Positions 30,150 to 39,835 of a stretch of DNA of 64,000 nucleotides are shown piece by piece. The position numbers were made by a program, and so were the translations under genes. The notes below the pieces were generated by a model. It did no database searches and was not told where the DNA came from. It saw only the letters and a list, made by a program, of their open reading frames with translations. This stretch comes from Zobellia nedashkovskayae (GTDB taxonomy: Bacteria; Bacteroidota; Bacteroidia; Flavobacteriales; Flavobacteriaceae), in assembly GCF_015330125.1 (NCBI RefSeq), contig NZ_JADDXR010000002.1:2616685-2680684 (forward strand). The letters run 5' to 3'. Position 1 is the first letter of the stretch; the number at the start of each line of letters is the position of its first letter.

Positions 30150-33100
30150 ATGATTAGATTTTTACTAAAAACTAGCTTCGCTTTTAAAGTTATTTTATCA
30201 ACTGTGATTATATTTTTAATGACAGTGGAATGCTTTGCCCAACCCTCTAATGATGATTATGCAAACGCAATAAATGTATCGTCCCTAATAAATACTTGTT
30301 CTGCTGATGCAGCTTACACTACAGTAGGTGCTACACCTGATTTAAATGCTGGAAGCAATTGGAACAATGGCGGTCCGCTACATAATGTATGGTTTAGTTT
30401 TGTTGCTACTACAAATCAGATAAATATTACTGTTGATATTGGTGGGACTAAAGGAAGCCAGGCTCGTACTCAGTTAGCGCTATGGGAAGCTGATGGTATT
30501 ACTGAACTTACTAGTGATAATTACTACCCCGTTTTTACTGACGTTGACGTTGATGTGGACTATATAGGTTTAACCGTAGGAAATACCTATTATATCTCTG
30601 TAGATGGTTTTAATAATTCTTCTCCAGGTACATTTACGCTTTGTTTAAATGATGCAGTAAATTATGACTTTTACGAAGGGGCAATTGATGTAGATTATCT
30701 AATTAATAACTGTTCAAACGATGCTGAGTTTTCTACTGATGGAGCAACACCAGATAGAAATGCTGGCCTATATTGGGATAATAGTGGCCCAGTACAAAAC
30801 CGCTGGTTTAAGTTTACGGCACCAAATACTGATCAGTTTAATGTAACTGTAGATATTGGTGATGTGGCAAACGGACCAAAAGGAAACCAGTATAGAACAC
30901 AAATCGCCATTTGGGAAGCAGATGGTACTACCGAGGTGAGTAGTACAAGGTATTCAAGTCAATATGCAAATGTTACGCTTGGGGTTCCAGGATTAACTGC
31001 TGGAGATACGTATTATATTTCTATAGATGTTACCAGTGAATTTTCGGCAGGTACTTTTACCTTATGTCTAGATGCAAATGATAAGCAAGGCAATATTGTA
31101 ATTAACGAAGTACTTTTTGACGAAACAAGTTCTGGAGCAGAAGGAAACGATGAATTTATAGAACTTTATAATGCAGGAATTACAGCTGTTGATTTAGCAG
31201 GGTGGAAATTGATGGATGGTAATTTATTTGTAGTTGATGAAATTGATTTTTCTGGGAGTATTACAGGTAATTCAGATCCATTTTTATTTAGTTGCAGTGG
31301 TTCGCAAATATGCTCAGGGTCTACCATATTACAACCGGGTGACTACGCGGTTATATGGGTTGGTTCTCAAAGTACATCAAAAAATGCACCCAATGCAACA
31401 TTTCAGGCTTGGTTAGACAAAACATCAAAGCTGAACAATACTGGTGATGACATATGGTTGTATGATTCTAATACAACCTTGGTTGATTATATAGCTTATG
31501 GAACAAATAGTGGAATAAACCAACCACCACTTCCTGTTATCTGGAATACTAGTGTTCAAGCAACATTAGATAACGCAGGAGATGGACAATCCATAAGTTT
31601 AAGTCCAAACGGAGTTGATGGTGATAGTTCTGATTGCTGGGAGCCTACAACAAGTGCTCAAGCATCGGGTAGGTGTAGTGGTTATTTACCAACATATGAT
31701 ACCGATACCTCAGCAAGAATAGCAAGCCCTGGTGGAGATAATAATGATCCAGATACAGATAAAGATGGTATTTCAGATTCGGTAGATTTGGATGATGATA
31801 ATGATGGTATTTTAGATGAAGACGAGTGTTTACGTACGTCAAATTTAGTCGGCAACGGAGATTTTTCAAATTGGATTTTCTATTCAGATGCTAATAACCC
31901 TGGTTGGACGGGTAGTGGAAACCAATGGAATTTAGACGCAAATAGAGCTTGGTTTCCTCAATGGAACGGAACCGGTACAGCATCATTCTACCAAACAATT
32001 AATGTATCTGCAGGCAGTGAAAATAGTATAACTTTTAATGTAGGTGCGAATACTAGTTACAATAACGAAGTTGCCTTAAATGTTTTAGTTGATGGCGCCA
32101 CAATGTTCTCAGAAACATCAAACCAAATAGTAGCAACTAATGGGGGGCAATCTCAAAATGGGAACGCTACTTCAAATATGGTCTCAAGAACTTTTGTTTT
32201 TACTCCAGTATCAAATACAATTACATTAAGGTTTGATGGTATTTCTACATCAGGAAATCATGATATGATGTATGTTGATAATGTAATTTTAACTACGGGC
32301 TGTTCTGATTCAGATGGAGATGGTATTCTTAATGTTTTCGATTTAGATAGTGATAATGATGGCATTTACGATGTAGTAGAAGCCGGTCATGATGAAGGAA
32401 CACATACCGATGGTAGATTAACAGAAGTTGTTGGCTCAGATGGTGTGCCTGATTCCGTTCAAGATGTAGGACAAGAGGATAGTGGTGTGGTGAATTATAC
32501 AATAAGCGATTCAGATTCCGATAGTATGCCGGATTTTATTGAATTAGATAGTGATGGAGATGGTTGTAATGATGTAATAGAGGCTGGTTATAGCGAGAGT
32601 AGTACAATTTCAGGGGAATTGTCAGGAACGGGATATGACACAGTTACGGGAGTAGTTGTAGATAATTCAGACGGCTATACTACACCTTTGGATGAAAATG
32701 GTAATTCCGTTTATGATTATAGAGAATCTGGAGTTGCCCCAGCCATAACAAATCAGCCGGAAGATGTATATGTAGTACAAGGTGCCGATGCCACTTTCTT
32801 GGTAGAAGCTACTGGTGGCAATCTTAGGTATCAATGGCAACTTAGTATTGATAATGGACTCAGCTATACTGATATTTCAGGTGCAAACAATAGCAGTTAT
32901 ACTATAACCAATGTCCCTGGCTCGTTAGATGGCAATTACTATAGAGTGGTGGTTTCCGATTTGTCTTTTAGCTGTATTTCAAGAACCTCGGAAAGTGCTA
33001 TTCTAATTATTTTACTCGATAATGATAATGATGGTATTGCCAATGCTAATGACTTAGATGATGATAATGATGGTATTCCAGATGAAGATGAATTAAGTTC

Positions 33101-34523
33101 GGCTGCTAATAATTCACAGAGTGATTGTACAGGAGAAACCTTATTAGATTTCAGTGCAACAGCAAGCTTAGTTTCTGGTACTGCACTGCAACAAGGTGCA
33201 GTATATAGAATACCAAACATTACTACAGGCATTGATGCTTTGGTAACCATAGCTCAAACGAACAATGCAACGGTTGCTGCTTTAGATAATAATGACTCAG
33301 AAGCAAATGCATTTAGACCTCAGACTTCTTTCAATCTGGCCAACGTGGGAGATGTTGGTTATATTGAATATACTATCCGTTTTGTAAATAGTGGAGGTAC
33401 TACACCGGCAGTGGTTGAAAAGTTCTTCATGAATTTTAATGATATTGATGGAAACAGTAATTATGCAGAGCAATCGTGGAGCGATAATCCAACGAACTAT
33501 ATTGTTTCCGATCCAACAGAACTCACCATGACCATAGATAACTCTTGGACGGTAGGTACGTCTGGAACAAATGAGTATGATGGTGCTGGCAATAGTAATC
33601 CAGAAGTGAATTTTGGTGTAAGTTATAACTCCAAATCAGAAGTTTCAATTCGTGTTGGTGTTGTCGCTAGATCGGCAGGAGCATCTGCTGGAGGTAGGCA
33701 ACATAATATCGAATTTAGTTGTTTGACTAATTATGAAAACCCTACAGTGTACGGTGTTGACTCAGATTCTGACGGCATTCCTGATTATCTTGATTTAGAT
33801 AGTGATAATGACGGTATTTATGATGCGGTAGAAGCGGGTCACAATAGTCCACATGTTAATGGTGTTGTGAGCGGAAATTATGGTGACAATGGTCTTGCTG
33901 ATGTAGTTGAAACTTCCGCTGAAAGCGGAACTTTGAATTATAGTATAACTAATACTGATAGTGCTGAAAACCCAGATTTTTTAGATACGGATAGCGATAA
34001 TGATGGGTGTAGTGATGCTAACGAAGCCTACGCAGATGCGAATGCGGATGGGGGAGATAATGAGTATTATGATATTGGATCGCCTCCAAGTATAGATGCA
34101 AATGGTCTCGTAACTGCAGCTTCCTATTCGGTTCCACAAGATATTGACGGTAATAGTAGCTATGATTATCAAGAAGCAGGTGCACCTACAATAACAGAAC
34201 AACCTGCAGATATTTCTATATGCCCCGGATGTACTGGTAGTTTCACTATAGTTACAACAAATACGGATACATTTCAATGGCAGTTTTATAATGGCAGTAG
34301 TTGGGTAGATTTGACAGATACGGGTATTCATTCAGGCACAAATACAACTACTTTAACGATTACTAATGTTACTCCTTCCGATAATGGAAACCAGTATAGG
34401 GTTGTTATTTCAAGTTCAACTTTTATATGTGCGAGCGAGACATCCAATACCGCTATTTTAACAGTTGCCGCCACTTCAGTAATTACCAATAGAAGAATAA
34501 CCTATCGAGTAAAAAAGAATTGA
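30150..34523 (+). CDS. Giant secreted multidomain protein (PPC-like, lamin-tail, TSP3, Ig-like) with VITNRR tail
   Basis: The protein has 1457 aa. The signal peptide ends at about residue 29 (ECFAQ-PSNDD). Visible domains in order: two pre-peptidase-C-like beta domains (about 31-170 and 170-310, each starting with a CS(A/N)DA block and YYIS(V/I)D), a lamin-tail domain (about 311-510, INEVLFDETSSGAEGNDEFIELYN), TSP3 loops, a carbohydrate-binding-like sandwich (about 563-717), more TSP3 loops of the DAVEAGH type, an Ig-like domain (about 863-952), another sandwich, TSP3, and a final Ig-like domain (about 1345-1440). It ends SVITNRRITYRVKKN. The PPC-like repeats are closely related to those in the 3379-aa protein at 52875. 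A surface adhesin is likely; the ligand is unknown. No type A/B sorting domain is seen. Confidence 0.75.
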   Translation: MIRFLLKTSFAFKVILSTVIIFLMTVECFAQPSNDDYANAINVSSLINTCSADAAYTTVGATPDLNAGSNWNNGGPLHNVWFSFVATTNQINITVDIGGTKGSQARTQLALWEADGITELTSDNYYPVFTDVDVDVDYIGLTVGNTYYISVDGFNNSSPGTFTLCLNDAVNYDFYEGAIDVDYLINNCSNDAEFSTDGATPDRNAGLYWDNSGPVQNRWFKFTAPNTDQFNVTVDIGDVANGPKGNQYRTQIAIWEADGTTEVSSTRYSSQYANVTLGVPGLTAGDTYYISIDVTSEFSAGTFTLCLDANDKQGNIVINEVLFDETSSGAEGNDEFIELYNAGITAVDLAGWKLMDGNLFVVDEIDFSGSITGNSDPFLFSCSGSQICSGSTILQPGDYAVIWVGSQSTSKNAPNATFQAWLDKTSKLNNTGDDIWLYDSNTTLVDYIAYGTNSGINQPPLPVIWNTSVQATLDNAGDGQSISLSPNGVDGDSSDCWEPTTSAQASGRCSGYLPTYDTDTSARIASPGGDNNDPDTDKDGISDSVDLDDDNDGILDEDECLRTSNLVGNGDFSNWIFYSDANNPGWTGSGNQWNLDANRAWFPQWNGTGTASFYQTINVSAGSENSITFNVGANTSYNNEVALNVLVDGATMFSETSNQIVATNGGQSQNGNATSNMVSRTFVFTPVSNTITLRFDGISTSGNHDMMYVDNVILTTGCSDSDGDGILNVFDLDSDNDGIYDVVEAGHDEGTHTDGRLTEVVGSDGVPDSVQDVGQEDSGVVNYTISDSDSDSMPDFIELDSDGDGCNDVIEAGYSESSTISGELSGTGYDTVTGVVVDNSDGYTTPLDENGNSVYDYRESGVAPAITNQPEDVYVVQGADATFLVEATGGNLRYQWQLSIDNGLSYTDISGANNSSYTITNVPGSLDGNYYRVVVSDLSFSCISRTSESAILIILLDNDNDGIANANDLDDDNDGIPDEDELSSAANNSQSDCTGETLLDFSATASLVSGTALQQGAVYRIPNITTGIDALVTIAQTNNATVAALDNNDSEANAFRPQTSFNLANVGDVGYIEYTIRFVNSGGTTPAVVEKFFMNFNDIDGNSNYAEQSWSDNPTNYIVSDPTELTMTIDNSWTVGTSGTNEYDGAGNSNPEVNFGVSYNSKSEVSIRVGVVARSAGASAGGRQHNIEFSCLTNYENPTVYGVDSDSDGIPDYLDLDSDNDGIYDAVEAGHNSPHVNGVVSGNYGDNGLADVVETSAESGTLNYSITNTDSAENPDFLDTDSDNDGCSDANEAYADANADGGDNEYYDIGSPPSIDANGLVTAASYSVPQDIDGNSSYDYQEAGAPTITEQPADISICPGCTGSFTIVTTNTDTFQWQFYNGSSWVDLTDTGIHSGTNTTTLTITNVTPSDNGNQYRVVISSSTFICASETSNTAILTVAATSVITNRRITYRVKKN

Positions 34524-34864
34524 TTTTTTTAGATAGAAACCTTCTTCAGTTTTTGATACTATTTCCGAGTGTAATACAATCGTTTTAGATTGGCCAAAAC
34601 AATTTAAATTCTAAATAATAGCAGATGTTTTTTGGCTTTGCTGACTACAAATAGAGAGTTGTATTTTATCGATTAGGTGTGTGTTTTAGTAGTAATTCGG
34701 TTTTGTTTTATAAACAGTGACACTGCAAAACATACCAGTGGTACATACATTTTGCATTTACACAACAATTTTTTCAGTAGCCAGCTTGCTGCCAATACAT
34801 TTGTGTGTTATTAAGTCTGTTCATGTAATACTCAGATTTTTAAAGTCATACATAGGAATTATAA
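34524..34864 (+). promoter_or_regulatory. Shared upstream module of the 1486-aa surface protein gene
   Basis: This 341-bp gap has no gene. The upstream box at 34662-34687 (core ATCGATTAGGTGTGTGTTTT) corresponds to that at 24170. TACATTTTG at 34746-34754 corresponds to the -7 position, and CACAACAATTTTTTC starts at 34761, 104 nt before the ATG. The spacings match the 24374 gene (99 bp from box to CACAACAA; 15 bp from TA of the -7 box to CACAACAA). GTTTTG (34700) and CAAAAC (34726) form an inverted repeat where the sister region has GGCGTTTT/AAAACGCC. Confidence 0.6.
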
Positions 34865-37800
34865 ATGCTCTTAAACCCTACTAAGTTTCTTTTTGTATTA
34901 ATTGCGCTGCTGTTCTCATTTCAGCTGGTTGCACAGGAAACCTATTTGGATACTTTTACAAGCACTTTTTACGGAAGTAATGAAGGAACTCAAAATTTTA
35001 GTTCTGATTGGATAGAGCAAAATGATGACGGTAATGCCTGGGGTGGTCGTATACAAATTACTGGTGGTCAGTTACGTTTTAGAAATATGGATAGTAGTTA
35101 TATCTATAGGTTTGTGCCTTTAGCAGGGGCTTCATCCGCTACCTTAACTTTAGATTATGATGCCAATTCTGCAGGAGGTGAGGCAATAGACGTGTATATA
35201 TATAATGCAGATACTAATCAATGGGGTTTTGTTCAAAGAATTAATGGTGGAACAGGTTCGTTAACCTATAATTTAACGGCTGCCGAAATCGCTTCTAATC
35301 CTGCTATCATATTCTATCGTGGTGATACAAATTGGCAAAACAATGATACCATATTTATTGATAATGTTCAATTTTCTGCAACATTTGGTTCAGAAGTACT
35401 TGTTGATGACGTTACTGTAAATGAAAATGCTGGTACTGCAACCTTCACCGTAAGACATGGTGGTAGTGCTGCTAGCGGACCTTACAGTGTTAATTATACA
35501 ACAACTAATATATCTGCAACCGCCGGTCAAGATTATACGGCATCAAGCGGCACCTTAAATTTTGATGGAACCATTTGGGATACGGAAACTATAACTATTT
35601 TTATAACCGATGACACCATATTTGAAGGCGATGAAACCTTTAGTTTTTCTTTCACTTCAACCTCAGATCCCAATGTAGATATTACAGATACGGCCATTGG
35701 TACAATTTTAGCTAATGATGCCTTAATTATTAACGATGGGGGCTCTGCAACTACTTGTGATGACATATTTTTAGATTCTGGTGGTATAAGTAATTATTCC
35801 GATAATGAAGATTTGGTGTATACCATCTGTCCTGATACTGCGGACAATTATACCCAGGTAAATTTTGACCAGTTTGATGTTATATCAGGTGATATTCTTT
35901 ATGTGTATGATGGTAATAATACCGGAGCCACTTTAATAGGGCAATATGATAATGATAATGTACCAACACAAATTTTTGCAACCAATGCTAATGGATGTTT
36001 AACATTTAGGTTTACGTCTAACAACAACACTACTGGTAACGGTTGGCAAGCAACTGTTAGTTGTTCTCCTCCAGGACCAAAGATTGTGGTAGAAGATGTA
36101 TACGTAGATGAAGACTCTGGTAGTGCTATTTTTACCGTGACCCATGTGCGTGACCGTCATGGCTATAGTTGGTTTTTTGGCTTTGTTGAAACTCCGTTTA
36201 CCGTAGAGTATATGGTAAGTGATGGTACTGCAAATAATGGTAGTGATTATATTTCCGTAAACGGTACACTTACATTTACAGGAGAAGTGGGTAATGTTCA
36301 AACCTTTTCAGTACCTATCGTAGATGATGGAGTACCAGAGTTAGTAGAATTTTTTACTGTTGGATTTTCTGATGCAACAGCCCAATACGCCACTGTAGAT
36401 TATAGTGACACTGCCAATGGTTATATAAATTCTCAAATTTTAGCCAATGATCCATTAACACTATTTCAAGAGTTTGATGGGTATTATGATTATTCTACAA
36501 CAGGAGGTTCATTAAGAACAAATGATAACAATACGGATGCTTGTTCTATAACAACATCATCATCAAATACATTGATTGCGCCTATACCAAACACAGGTAC
36601 TATTAAAAAGGCATATTTGTATTGGGCTCATTCAAGTACAGTAGTTGATGGTAGTGTAACTTTTGAAGGACAAACTGTTAATGCAAATTTTCAGTATCAA
36701 ACAACACTTACCAATAGAAATTTTTATGGCTATGTTAGTGATGTCACAGATATTGTAGCGGGTGTAGCAGATCCGTCTACAAATGTTTTTGATTTTTCAG
36801 GTTTATCCGTAGATAACTCAAATACCTATTGTTCATCGGCAACTGTATTAGGAGGTTGGACACTATTTGTTTTTTATGAAGATCCTAATCTTCCTGCGGT
36901 AAACATTAACCTATATCAAGGTTTTGATGGTTTAAGCAATGATGGTAATTCATTTACACTGGATAGTTTTTATGCAATTGCCGGTGCAGGAGCAAAAGCT
37001 TCATTTTTATCATGGGAAGGAGATTCAACTTTAGATGGTAATAGCTCTGGTACTACTAATCCTAACGGGGAACGATTATCGATAACGAATCAGGCAAATC
37101 AAGATTTTACTTTATCCGGAGATGGTGGTCAAACAGGGAATAATGCATACAATTCTACCATGTATGATAATACTACAACACCAGATTATAATGTAAATAC
37201 AACATATGGCGTTGATTTAGATACGTATGATATTTCTACTTATATCTCTCCTGGAGATTCTCAGGTAACTGCAAATGTAGATGTTGGTCAAGATTTCCTG
37301 ATATCTGCGGCAGTGGTATTGAAGGTACCTTCTAATCTTATTGCGGGTACCGTTTTTGAAGATGTTAATTATGGTGGTGGTCAAGGTAGAAATATGACCG
37401 ATGCCAATGGTGTGGGTATATCTAGCGCTATTGTAGAATTATACGAAAGCGATGGGACTTTTGTACGAAGAACAACTTCAAAAGTTAGTGGAGATTACAG
37501 TTTTGGAGGTATGGCAGATGGAGATTACTATGTAAAATTGGTAAACTCTACAGTAAGATCAAATAGGGATAGTGGTATTAACTGCACAACCTGTGTTCCT
37601 GTACAGACTTTTAGAACGTATGGCGAAGTTTCAAATATTATAGAGGTTTTAAATGAAATAGGTGGTGCAGACCCCACGGCTTTTAGTGATTCGGCATTAG
37701 GCGTATTTGATGATTCCCAAAGTTTATCTTTAGTTAGTATAGCCAGTAGTGGTGTTGCAAATATTGATTTTGGATATAATTTTAATACAATCGTAAACAC

Positions 37801-39325
37801 GAATGTATTTGGTCAAGGTTCATTAGAACAATTTATTTTAAATAGTAATACATTAGGAGAAGCAGGTCTGGATATAGAATCTAATTCAATCTTTGACCCG
37901 GCCGCAGGAGAAGATGTCTCAATTTTCATGATACCACCCACAGGTGATTCTTTTGGCAGAACCGCAGATGTTAATTTCACAAATGGTTACTTTGATATTG
38001 AAATTTCTAAAAATGATCCTCTATCGGTAATAACAGGTAGTACTACCATTATAGATGGTAGAACGCAAACAGCATATTCTGGTGATACAAATACAGGTGT
38101 AGTGGGTTCAGGTGGTGATACGGTAGGTATTTCCAATGCTATATTACCAACATATGAAAGACCGGAAATTCAAGTTCATCGAGAAGATGGCGACGTTTTC
38201 ATTAATGAGGGTGATAATGTGATCATAAGAAATTTAGCGATTTTTTCAGATAAGTCTTCAGCCATAGTTGTAGAAGATGGTTCAATAGAAATTACCCAGA
38301 ATTTAATTGGCGTGAATGCATTAGGTAATAATTCGGGAGATATAGATGTTGGTGTAGAAAATAAAGATGGGCAAATTAATGTAAATGGAAATTATCTTGC
38401 AACAATTTTAGAATCAGCAGTATTAATAGATGGTGGTAGTTCAAGTTTAATTCAAAATAACCATTTTGAAAATAATGGTAGTTCACCATGTGATGACGCT
38501 ATTTTACTGGAAGATGGTTCAGGTGTAGTTATTCAACAAAATCTAATAGAAGCATCAGCTTCCACTGCAATTGATGTAGAAGATAAAGTAACCGGTGTTG
38601 TAATAACAGAAAATTCCTTAACAACTTCAGGGCAAGATGGAGGTGATTGTCAAGGAAATCCACAACAAATGGCAATTAAGATAGAAAGTGATGATTCATC
38701 TATTTCTAATAATATTATTTATCAAAATGGTGGCGCAGGTATTGCAATTGTTGACGGTACATCAAATTTAATAAGTCAAAACTCCATTTACGCAAATGGT
38801 ACGGCTGTTGATGCTTTGGGTATTGATTTAAATGATGATGGTGTAACAATCAATGATTCAGGAGATAGTGACAATGGTCCAAATGGCTTGTTGAACTTCC
38901 CCATAATTACTGGGGCGTATGTTTCAGGAACAAACTTGATAGTAGAAGGATGGTCAAGACCAGGAGCAACTATAGAGCTGTTTGCTACAGATATTAATGA
39001 AGGTACGGCAACTATTGGAGATAATACACTAGGATTGACATATGACTACGGAGAGGGGCAACGCTACCTTAATACTATGGTAGAAGGCTCTGCTTCAGAT
39101 TTGGAATCAAACAGTACTACCTATACGGACGAAGACAATAACACAGACAATACTAATAAGTTTAAATTTAGTATTCCATTGCCTTCCGGTATATCGTTAG
39201 GAAAAACGATAACTACAACGGCAACTTTAGCCAACTCAACATCTGAATTTTCCCCATTAAGTACGGTCAAAGGCTATACCGTAATTACTAATAGAAGAAT
39301 TACATATAGAGTAAAACCTAACTAG
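34865..39325 (+). CDS. Giant secreted Calx-beta/CUB-like/beta-helix protein with VITNRR tail
   Basis: The protein has 1486 aa. The signal peptide ends at about residue 22 (QLVAQ-ETYLD). An N-terminal beta sandwich is followed by Calx-beta (about 175-285, VNENAGTATFTV), a CUB-like domain (about 286-400, DILYVYDGNNTGATLIGQY), a second Calx-beta (about 404-530), an unidentified ~290-aa region, and an SdrD B-like/CNA-B-like domain (about 823-905, GTVFEDVNYGG). A right-handed parallel beta-helix spans about 1095-1325, with repeated NxI/ISxNxI rungs and the trailing NDSGDSDNGPNGLLNFP signature. It ends TVITNRRITYRVKPN. It is probably T9SS- or otherwise surface-exported. The beta-helix suggests polysaccharide binding or processing, but I see no catalytic set that I can defend. 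Confidence 0.75.
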   Translation: MLLNPTKFLFVLIALLFSFQLVAQETYLDTFTSTFYGSNEGTQNFSSDWIEQNDDGNAWGGRIQITGGQLRFRNMDSSYIYRFVPLAGASSATLTLDYDANSAGGEAIDVYIYNADTNQWGFVQRINGGTGSLTYNLTAAEIASNPAIIFYRGDTNWQNNDTIFIDNVQFSATFGSEVLVDDVTVNENAGTATFTVRHGGSAASGPYSVNYTTTNISATAGQDYTASSGTLNFDGTIWDTETITIFITDDTIFEGDETFSFSFTSTSDPNVDITDTAIGTILANDALIINDGGSATTCDDIFLDSGGISNYSDNEDLVYTICPDTADNYTQVNFDQFDVISGDILYVYDGNNTGATLIGQYDNDNVPTQIFATNANGCLTFRFTSNNNTTGNGWQATVSCSPPGPKIVVEDVYVDEDSGSAIFTVTHVRDRHGYSWFFGFVETPFTVEYMVSDGTANNGSDYISVNGTLTFTGEVGNVQTFSVPIVDDGVPELVEFFTVGFSDATAQYATVDYSDTANGYINSQILANDPLTLFQEFDGYYDYSTTGGSLRTNDNNTDACSITTSSSNTLIAPIPNTGTIKKAYLYWAHSSTVVDGSVTFEGQTVNANFQYQTTLTNRNFYGYVSDVTDIVAGVADPSTNVFDFSGLSVDNSNTYCSSATVLGGWTLFVFYEDPNLPAVNINLYQGFDGLSNDGNSFTLDSFYAIAGAGAKASFLSWEGDSTLDGNSSGTTNPNGERLSITNQANQDFTLSGDGGQTGNNAYNSTMYDNTTTPDYNVNTTYGVDLDTYDISTYISPGDSQVTANVDVGQDFLISAAVVLKVPSNLIAGTVFEDVNYGGGQGRNMTDANGVGISSAIVELYESDGTFVRRTTSKVSGDYSFGGMADGDYYVKLVNSTVRSNRDSGINCTTCVPVQTFRTYGEVSNIIEVLNEIGGADPTAFSDSALGVFDDSQSLSLVSIASSGVANIDFGYNFNTIVNTNVFGQGSLEQFILNSNTLGEAGLDIESNSIFDPAAGEDVSIFMIPPTGDSFGRTADVNFTNGYFDIEISKNDPLSVITGSTTIIDGRTQTAYSGDTNTGVVGSGGDTVGISNAILPTYERPEIQVHREDGDVFINEGDNVIIRNLAIFSDKSSAIVVEDGSIEITQNLIGVNALGNNSGDIDVGVENKDGQINVNGNYLATILESAVLIDGGSSSLIQNNHFENNGSSPCDDAILLEDGSGVVIQQNLIEASASTAIDVEDKVTGVVITENSLTTSGQDGGDCQGNPQQMAIKIESDDSSISNNIIYQNGGAGIAIVDGTSNLISQNSIYANGTAVDALGIDLNDDGVTINDSGDSDNGPNGLLNFPIITGAYVSGTNLIVEGWSRPGATIELFATDINEGTATIGDNTLGLTYDYGEGQRYLNTMVEGSASDLESNSTTYTDEDNNTDNTNKFKFSIPLPSGISLGKTITTTATLANSTSEFSPLSTVKGYTVITNRRITYRVKPN

Positions 39326-39835
39326 TATTTTCTTTTTGCTTGAGCTCGATTAAAGAGCTGAAATTATCTTCTAGGTCAATAAAAATTAATGTTACACTTA
39401 GTGTCAAAAAGGACGCATTTCAACGATTTTATTTTGAGGTGTATAGTTCGTAAGTCAGTTCTGTTATTGAACTTATCGACGAGCGACACAAGAAAAAAAA
39501 ACACCAAGACCTCAGCTTTCTCTACCTATACAATAGGAATTAACACTTATACAACAATTATTTTCTGTTGCTAACTCTAAGGTTAATTTTGTAAAGTGTA
39601 ATTGGATCATATTCAATCGAATTGATTCTACACAACCCAAAAACTGAATAACTTAACCAAATTTTGACATAGGTTTTTTTTAAAACCAAATGGCATTTAG
39701 GAAGTACCAACCTCCTCTTCACCATACCAAGAATGTACTCAAAAAGTACAATGTCCCGGGTAAGATTTCAGCTTTAATTTTAGTTTAAAATAGTTCGCTA
39801 CTTGTAACGATTGTTCAAGTAGCTATGAAGAAATT
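39326..39835 (+). promoter_or_regulatory. 510-bp leader of the collagen-like gene with TACAACAATT element
   Basis: No convincing gene lies here; a 61-codon open frame at 39389-39574 overlaps the regulatory motifs and is not protein-like. TACAACAATTATTTTC at 39550-39565 is followed by GTTGCTAACTC, matching the start of the leaders at 24269 (ATAGCAAATTA) and 34761 (GTAGCCAGCTT). AGGTGTATAGTTCG at 39437 resembles the upstream boxes. The distance from the element to the gene start is 286-319 nt, far longer than the ~104 nt of the sister genes. A second ACACAAC occurs near 39630. Confidence 0.4.

Noticed and set aside
34524..34560. Terminator after the 1457-aa gene
   Set aside because: A T-run follows the stop codon, but there is no preceding hairpin.
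39389..39574. A 61-codon open frame in the leader of the collagen-like gene
   Set aside because: Its composition is not protein-like, it has no promoter or start context, and it overlaps the conserved TACAACAATT region.
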